11,253 nt of DNA from Candidatus Fermentibacterota bacterium (GTDB lineage: Bacteria; Fermentibacterota; Fermentibacteria; Fermentibacterales; Fermentibacteraceae): NCBI GenBank assembly GCA_012523605.1, contig JAAYTY010000120.1, positions 1-11,253 on the forward strand, written 5' to 3'. The notes beneath the pieces are model-generated. The model ran no database searches and was not told the DNA's origin. It was given only the letters and a program-made list of their open reading frames with translations. Both the position numbers and the translations under genes were made by a program. Positions 7,112-11,253 of the stretch are shown in pieces (the first letter of the stretch is position 1; each line of letters opens with the position of its first letter).

Positions 7112-9163
7112 TCAGTCCTCTTCCTCCCTGGCGGTCTCGGCCATGATCCGCTCCTGGATCTCCCGCGGAACGGGCTCGTAGTGCGAGAAGCTCTGGGAGA
7201 AGCTGCCCCTCGCCTGGGTGAGCGACCTGAGAGCGCTCGTGTACTGGTAGAGCTCCGCCTCGGGCGCGAGAGCCCTGATCACCTGGAATCCGCCTTCCGC
7301 ATCCATCCCCTGTATGCGGCCTCTGCGCGAGTTGATGTCCCCTATCACGTCGCCCATGAACTCCTCCGGCACGGTGATCTCGAGGTTCATGATCGGTTCG
7401 AGGACCTGCGGGGACGCCTGGAGCATGAGCTGCTTGAAGCACTTGCTGGCCGCGAGCTTGAAGGCCATGTCGGACGAGTCGACAGGGTGGGAGGAGCCGT
7501 CGTAGACCACGGCCTTGACGTCGACGACCTTGCTGCCGGCGACGGGGCCGTTGTCGAGGCATTCGAGGACGCCCTTCTCCACGGCCGGGATGAACTTGGT
7601 GGGCACCGTGCCGCCCACGACCTCGCTGGCGAACTGGAAGCCCGCACCCCTGGGAAGCGGTTCCAGCCGCATGAACACGTGCCCGTACTGCCCTCTGCCC
7701 CCGGTCTGCTTCTTGTGCTTGTACTGCCCGGAGACCACCCAGGAGATCGTCTCGTGGTAGGCGATCCTGGGCCTGGAGAGCTCCGCTTCGACGCCGAAGT
7801 AGTCCCTCAGGCGGTTGAGCATGGTGGAGAGATGCTGTTCGCCCATTCCGGACACGGTCGTCTGCCCTATTTCGGGCTCTATCCTGAAGACGAAGCTGGG
7901 ATCCTGGGCCGAGAGCTTGGATAGTCCCGCGCCCATCTTGTCCTCTTCGCCTCTCTTCTTCGGGGCTATGGCCGCCCTGTAGACCGGGGCGGGATACGAC
8001 ACCGGAACGAGCTGGACGGGTTTCTGCCTGTCGCAGATCGTGTCGTTGGTGGTCGTGGACTTGAGTTTCGCGGCGGCGGCTATGTCGCCGGTGACCAGCC
8101 TCTCGGCGTCGATCCTCCTGCCGCCGGAGACGAGATAGTAGTTGCCGAGGCGCTCCGATACGCCCTTGGTGGAGTTCATGACCTCGGCGGAACCCTCCAC
8201 CCCGCCCCGCAGGACCCTGAAGTACACCATGTCGCCCACGTGCCTGTCCATGGTGCTCTTGAAAACGCGCGCGACGAACGGGCCTGACGGGTCGGGACGG
8301 ATCTCCTGGCCCTGGTCCGAGATCTCCGGCCTTCTGTCGAGCGGGGAGGGGATGAGCGACGCCAGGCCGTCGAGGAGGAACCCCTGACCGCAGGGAGGCA
8401 CCGAATTCCCGCAGAACACGGGGAACAGCTGGCGACCCGCCACCGCGATCCTCAGGCCTCTGTCGAGCTCCTCCGGGGCGAGGCTGTTGTTGGCGAAGAA
8501 GCTCTCCATGAGAGCTTCGTCGGACTCGGCAGCTGATTCGACCAGCTCGTGGCGCCAGGTTTCCAGCCTCTCCCTCTCGGATTCCGGGACTGGCATCGGC
8601 TTTCCCGAGGCATCCACCGCCGTGCCCGAGAGCACGTCCACTATTCCTGCGAAAGATGAGCCCGAGCCGGCGGGGAACGAGAGGGGCACGATCCTCCTGT
8701 TGAGCGTCTCCCTGGCCTTGGCGATCACGCGGTCGAAGTCGGCGTTCTCCCTGTCGATCCTGTTCACCCATATGAAGACCGGCACCTTCGCATTCGATGC
8801 GAAGCCCCAGGTCTGGAGAGAGCCCACCTCGACCCCGGATGCGCAGTCGAGCACGAGCACGGCGCCGTCGCTGACCGCTACGGCGCCGATTGTCTCGCTG
8901 TAGAAATCGGCGAAGCCGGGTGTGTCGATGATGTTGATCCTGCAGTTCTTCCACTCGCAGGTCGCGATGGAGGAGGACAGGCTCTGCCTGCGATCCCTGC
9001 TCTCGGGGGAGTAGTCGAAAACGCTCGTGCCTTCTGTCACGCTGCCCAGCCGCTCCACCGCCCCGGCGGCGAGCAGGAGGGAGTCGCAGAGGCTCGTCTT
9101 GCCCACGGATCCGTGCCCGATGAAGCAGACGTTCCTCAGGTCTCTGGGGGTGTGTTCCTTCAA
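7112..9163 (-). CDS. Elongation factor G-like translational GTPase paralogue (EF-G-2/FusA2 type)
   Basis: 683 residues, EF-G length. It starts with TTG after GGAG at about 8 bases. The G1 loop is GHGSVGKT (16-23) instead of GHVDAGKT. Switch I reads SPESRDRRQSLSSS (52-65) and lacks the canonical RGITI. G3 is DTPGF (80-84) where EF-G has DTPGH, so the histidine that activates the hydrolytic water is a Phe. G4 is NRID (134-137) instead of NKxD. Domain II (about 293-390), domain III (ending near 'GMGEQHLSTMLNRL', 439-452) and domain IV with HKKQTGGRGQYGHV (483-496) follow, and a domain V-like C-terminus closes the protein. These deviations fit the EF-G-like second paralogue family (Thermus EF-G-2, mycobacterial FusA2), whose role is not well defined. 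It is probably not the main translocase, which would have canonical motifs elsewhere in the genome. It heads an operon with the small membrane protein downstream. Confidence 0.88.
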   Translation of the reverse strand: MKEHTPRDLRNVCFIGHGSVGKTSLCDSLLLAAGAVERLGSVTEGTSVFDYSPESRDRRQSLSSSIATCEWKNCRINIIDTPGFADFYSETIGAVAVSDGAVLVLDCASGVEVGSLQTWGFASNAKVPVFIWVNRIDRENADFDRVIAKARETLNRRIVPLSFPAGSGSSFAGIVDVLSGTAVDASGKPMPVPESERERLETWRHELVESAAESDEALMESFFANNSLAPEELDRGLRIAVAGRQLFPVFCGNSVPPCGQGFLLDGLASLIPSPLDRRPEISDQGQEIRPDPSGPFVARVFKSTMDRHVGDMVYFRVLRGGVEGSAEVMNSTKGVSERLGNYYLVSGGRRIDAERLVTGDIAAAAKLKSTTTNDTICDRQKPVQLVPVSYPAPVYRAAIAPKKRGEEDKMGAGLSKLSAQDPSFVFRIEPEIGQTTVSGMGEQHLSTMLNRLRDYFGVEAELSRPRIAYHETISWVVSGQYKHKKQTGGRGQYGHVFMRLEPLPRGAGFQFASEVVGGTVPTKFIPAVEKGVLECLDNGPVAGSKVVDVKAVVYDGSSHPVDSSDMAFKLAASKCFKQLMLQASPQVLEPIMNLEITVPEEFMGDVIGDINSRRGRIQGMDAEGGFQVIRALAPEAELYQYTSALRSLTQARGSFSQSFSHYEPVPREIQERIMAETAREEED

Positions 9164-9238
9164 TCCCGTTCTCCTGTGACTTCTGTGGTGCCTCCTGGCC
9201 GACGCATGGCGGAAGCTGGCTACTGCCGATCGGAATCG

Positions 9239-9269
9239 ATTATCTACGGGCCTGCGGCAGGGGTGTCAA
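9239..9269 (-). promoter_or_regulatory. Candidate sigma-70-type promoter for the EF-G-like operon
   Basis: On the minus strand a perfect TTGACA (9264-9269) is followed after 19 bases by GATAAT (9239-9244); an overlapping TAGATA would give a 17-base spacer. An exact TTGACA next to an AT-rich hexamer stands out in this GC-rich DNA. Transcription would start near 9232 and give a leader of about 70 bases before the TTG start at 9163. Confidence 0.5.
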
Positions 9270-9282
9270 CCACGGGAGTTCT

Positions 9283-9289
9283 GGAGGAG
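9283..9289 (+). promoter_or_regulatory. Ribosome binding site deciding a TTG start
   Basis: GGAGGAG ends 7 bases before TTG 9297. No ATG or GTG in that frame has a comparable site, so this sets the start of the zinc-ribbon protein at TTG. Confidence 0.65.
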
Positions 9290-9296
9290 CGGTCGT

Positions 9297-9662
9297 TTGG
9301 AAAGCCTGCAGATCCTCCTGGCCGCCTGTGCGGCCGTGCTGGCGCTGGTGCTTCTTCGGAGGGCGCTTTCGGAGATCTCCCGGAGGCCCGGCAGGGAGGA
9401 AGTCCTGCGCCGGGTCAGGGAGCAGGCGGACCGCGAGGACCGAGTACAGCCCGGCGGGCGCGAATGCCCGGTCTGCGGCTCGCCGACGAAATTCTTCAGA
9501 TATCCTCACATCTCGGTCTGGAGATGCACCCGCTACCCCGAGTGCAGGGGTTTCGTCAGGGCGGAAAAACTCTCGAGGCCCGCCTTCGCCGTCAACTGGG
9601 AGCGGAGGGGAAGAGGACGCGGAGGCAGCCGTTGCCCCGGATCGCCTCCGGGCTTAACTTAG
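9297..9662 (+). CDS. Membrane-anchored topoisomerase-type C4 zinc ribbon protein
   Basis: A 121-residue protein starting at TTG with GGAGGAG 7 bases upstream. Residues 4-20 (LQILLAACAAVLALVLL) form one membrane segment. A charged, probably helical stretch follows (21-50, many Arg and Glu). Then comes a zinc ribbon, Cys57-x2-Cys60-x16-Cys77-x5-Cys83, with the text CPVCGSP...WRCTRYPECRGF. This matches the zinc finger at the C-terminus of bacterial type IA topoisomerase (CPxCG...F..CxxYPxC). In that family it binds DNA and four cysteines hold one zinc ion. A basic Arg/Gly-rich tail ends the protein. Small proteins with a lone topoisomerase-type ribbon exist, but their roles are unclear; here it would sit on the cytoplasmic face of the membrane. 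It is divergent from the EF-G-like gene and followed after 94 bases by the oxidoreductase. Confidence 0.75.
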   Translation: MESLQILLAACAAVLALVLLRRALSEISRRPGREEVLRRVREQADREDRVQPGGRECPVCGSPTKFFRYPHISVWRCTRYPECRGFVRAEKLSRPAFAVNWERRGRGRGGSRCPGSPPGLT

Positions 9663-9756
9663 CCGGTTGCCGCGGACTCTGCGGCGCAATGACCAGGGAA
9701 CGGAGCGTGGCCGATTGCCTCCTGAAATCACAGGCGGACGCATAGAGAGACATCCG

Positions 9757-11253
9757 GTGCTGGACCGCCCGGAGCGCAGACAGGTTGTCTTCCACTTCAA
9801 CGGAGAGCCCCTTGCGGGCTTCGAGGGCGAGATGGTGTCCTCCGCCCTGGTCGCCTCCGGCCGGCACGTCTTCGGGCATCACGCGAAGAACGGAAGCCCG
9901 CAGGGTCTGTTCTGCGCCAACGGGCAGTGCTCCCAGTGCGCGCTCGTCATAGACGGAGTCCCTTCCAAGAGCTGCATCGTTCCTCTGCGGGAGGGCATGG
10001 ACGTCCGCAGCGTGGAGGGTCTCGCCGAGCTGGGCGACCTCCCGGGTCCGGGCGTACCGCCTCCATCCAGGATGGATGTGGATGTGCTGATCATCGGTGC
10101 GGGGCCCTCGGGGCTGGCCGCCGCCATAGAGCTGGGAAGGGCGGGCGCCAGGACGCTGGTGGTGGACGACAAGGACAGGCCCGGCGGGAAACTCGTCCTG
10201 CAGACGCACAAGTTCTTCGGGTCCGAGGCCGACTGCCATGCCGGGACGAGGGGGATCGAGATCGCAGGCATCCTCGAGCGCGAAGCGCGCGAATGCGGTT
10301 CGGTCGAAATCTGGCTGGAGACGGTGGCCCTAGGTGTCTACAGCGACGGGTACTGCTGCATGAGGAAGGGTCAGGCCATCCACTTCGTCAGGCCGCGATT
10401 TCTGCTGGTGGCCGCCGGAGCCAGGGAGAGGTCGCTCGCATTCCCCGGAAACACCCTTCCCGGCGTCTTCGGAGCCGGGGCCTTCCAGACCCTCGTGAAC
10501 AGGGATCTGGTGAGGTGCTCCAGGCGCCTCTTCGTGGTAGGCGGGGGGAACGTCGGGCTCATAGCCGCCTATCACGCGCTTCAGGCGGGCATGGAGGTCG
10601 CGGGGCTCGTCGAGGCGCTTCCTCGCTGCGGCGGATACAAGGTCCACGCCGACAAGATCCGCAGGCTGGGGGTGCCCATACACACCTCCCACACGGTTCT
10701 GGCGGCGCACGGCGGGGAGAGGCTCGAGGCGGTGACGATAGGGGGGGTGGACAGCGCATTCCGCCCGATACCTGGAACCGAGAAGACCTTCGACGTCGAC
10801 ACGCTCCTGATTGCGGTGGGCCTCGAGTCCGTGAGCGAGTTCCACAGGAAGGCCCTCGAGTTCGGAATCCCCTCCGCGCTCGCCGGAGACGCCGAGGAGA
10901 TAGCCGAAGCCAGCGCGGCCATGTTCTCCGGAAGGATCAGGGGCAGGGAGATCGCCTTCGTACTGGGCCTTTCGGGTGATCGGGTGCCTCCGGGATGGGC
11001 GGAGAAGGCGGAGGTCCTGAAGAGCCCCGGCGGGCGCATCCACCCCTATTCCGTCCCTTCGGCGAAGGAGGGTGTCTTTCCCGTGCTGCACTGCTTCCAG
11101 GAAATCCCCTGCAACCCCTGCATGACGTCCTGCCCGAAGGGTCTGATCGGCACGAGGGGACACCCCGTGCTCGGCATCCCGGAGTACTCCGGGGGGTGCA
11201 CGGGCTGCGGGAAGTGTGCAGCCGTGTGCCCGGGCCTCGCCGTGACGATCGTC
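9757..11253 (+). CDS. Iron-sulfur FAD/NAD-dependent oxidoreductase, sarcosine oxidase alpha / HcnAB-like (partial, runs off the window)
   Basis: 499 codons are open to the window's right edge without a stop. I chose GTG 9757 because it places the ferredoxin-like fold about 10 residues from the N-terminus, as in relatives; the upstream ribosome site is weak. Residues 8-90 form a 2Fe-2S ferredoxin-like domain with Cys53-x4-Cys58-x2-Cys61-x11-Cys73. A Rossmann FAD site follows at GAGPSG (114-119) with a downstream RPGGK. An NAD(P) site lies at GGGNVG (262-267). The C-terminal part has Cys446, then C452NPC455xxxC459P, and a clear 4Fe-4S motif C481xxC484xxC487xxxC491P. Related proteins are alpha-type subunits of amine or amino-acid dehydrogenases (sarcosine oxidase alpha, dye-linked proline dehydrogenase, HcnB-like). 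They usually pair with a second FAD subunit encoded next door, which would lie beyond the edge. The substrate cannot be told from this part. Confidence 0.85.
   Translation, partial: MLDRPERRQVVFHFNGEPLAGFEGEMVSSALVASGRHVFGHHAKNGSPQGLFCANGQCSQCALVIDGVPSKSCIVPLREGMDVRSVEGLAELGDLPGPGVPPPSRMDVDVLIIGAGPSGLAAAIELGRAGARTLVVDDKDRPGGKLVLQTHKFFGSEADCHAGTRGIEIAGILEREARECGSVEIWLETVALGVYSDGYCCMRKGQAIHFVRPRFLLVAAGARERSLAFPGNTLPGVFGAGAFQTLVNRDLVRCSRRLFVVGGGNVGLIAAYHALQAGMEVAGLVEALPRCGGYKVHADKIRRLGVPIHTSHTVLAAHGGERLEAVTIGGVDSAFRPIPGTEKTFDVDTLLIAVGLESVSEFHRKALEFGIPSALAGDAEEIAEASAAMFSGRIRGREIAFVLGLSGDRVPPGWAEKAEVLKSPGGRIHPYSVPSAKEGVFPVLHCFQEIPCNPCMTSCPKGLIGTRGHPVLGIPEYSGGCTGCGKCAAVCPGLAVTIV

Noticed and set aside
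6507..8954. 815-codon minus-strand frame running through the EF-G-like gene into the small membrane protein
   Set aside because: Only the last 196 residues look like protein. The rest is Arg-rich frame-shifted EF-G sequence.
9666..9684. Small hairpin (GCCGC with GCGGC) after the zinc-ribbon gene
   Set aside because: The stem is only 5 bp with no T-tract; it is too weak to call a terminator in GC-rich DNA.
9113..9745. Plus-strand 210-codon frame across the divergent gap and the zinc-ribbon gene
   Set aside because: It is out of frame with the zinc ribbon, lacks domain features and begins inside the EF-G-like gene.

Overview
The window is GC-rich bacterial DNA with densely packed genes, ATG/GTG/TTG starts and clear Shine-Dalgarno sequences. 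Two secreted proteins carry C-terminal FlgD-Ig-like domains (NPF-like start, then a 'YDLSGR...WDLRDGSGR..PAGVYVIR' pattern), one of them on a gingipain-like C25 peptidase. That mix is typical of uncultured phyla in and around the FCB group (for example Fermentibacterota, Eisenbacteria, WOR-3/TA06-like lineages). This is an inference from protein style; no marker here fixes the taxon. TGA and TAG both end intact-looking genes, so the genetic code appears standard.

Layout, left to right. Positions 2-966 (+): the last 83 codons of leuS, then a DUF2161 PD-(D/E)XK-type protein whose ATG overlaps the leuS stop (TGATG). Positions 967-1174: a convergent gap in which I see no convincing terminator or gene. 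Positions 1175-3083 (-): a short secreted protein of unknown function, and upstream of it a secreted 'HTSHGSQ' family protein with an FlgD-like C-terminus. The latter gene is broken by an in-frame TGA and by a one-base excess in a homopolymer. The 177 bases between these two (1817-1993) hold nothing I can name. Positions 3161-3826 (+): a YhhQ/VUT-type queuosine-precursor transporter, divergent from the broken gene and followed by a GC-rich hairpin. Positions 3899-6271 (-): a secreted C25 (gingipain-like) cysteine peptidase, complete from signal peptide to FlgD-like domain except for an in-frame TAG at codon 56. Positions 6332-6363: a rho-independent terminator separating it from the next minus-strand unit. 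Positions 6507-9163 (-): an EF-G-like paralogue with non-canonical GTPase motifs, followed 14 bases later by a small membrane or lipoprotein-like protein, probably one transcription unit with a visible promoter. Positions 9297-9662 (+): a membrane-anchored topoisomerase-type zinc ribbon. Positions 9757-11253 (+): the start of an iron-sulfur flavoprotein oxidoreductase that runs off the window.

The genes do not form one obvious system. They divide into housekeeping or translation-related functions (leuS, queuosine precursor uptake, EF-G-like), an extracellular set (C25 peptidase, HTSHGSQ protein, small secreted protein) and a redox enzyme. The most unusual observation is that three reading-frame lesions (TGA, T6 frameshift, TAG) lie within 3.8 kb and hit only the two FlgD-domain secreted genes, while every neighbour is intact. 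Pseudogenization, assembly error or recoding are the competing explanations. I did not find a convincing new defence or mobile system.
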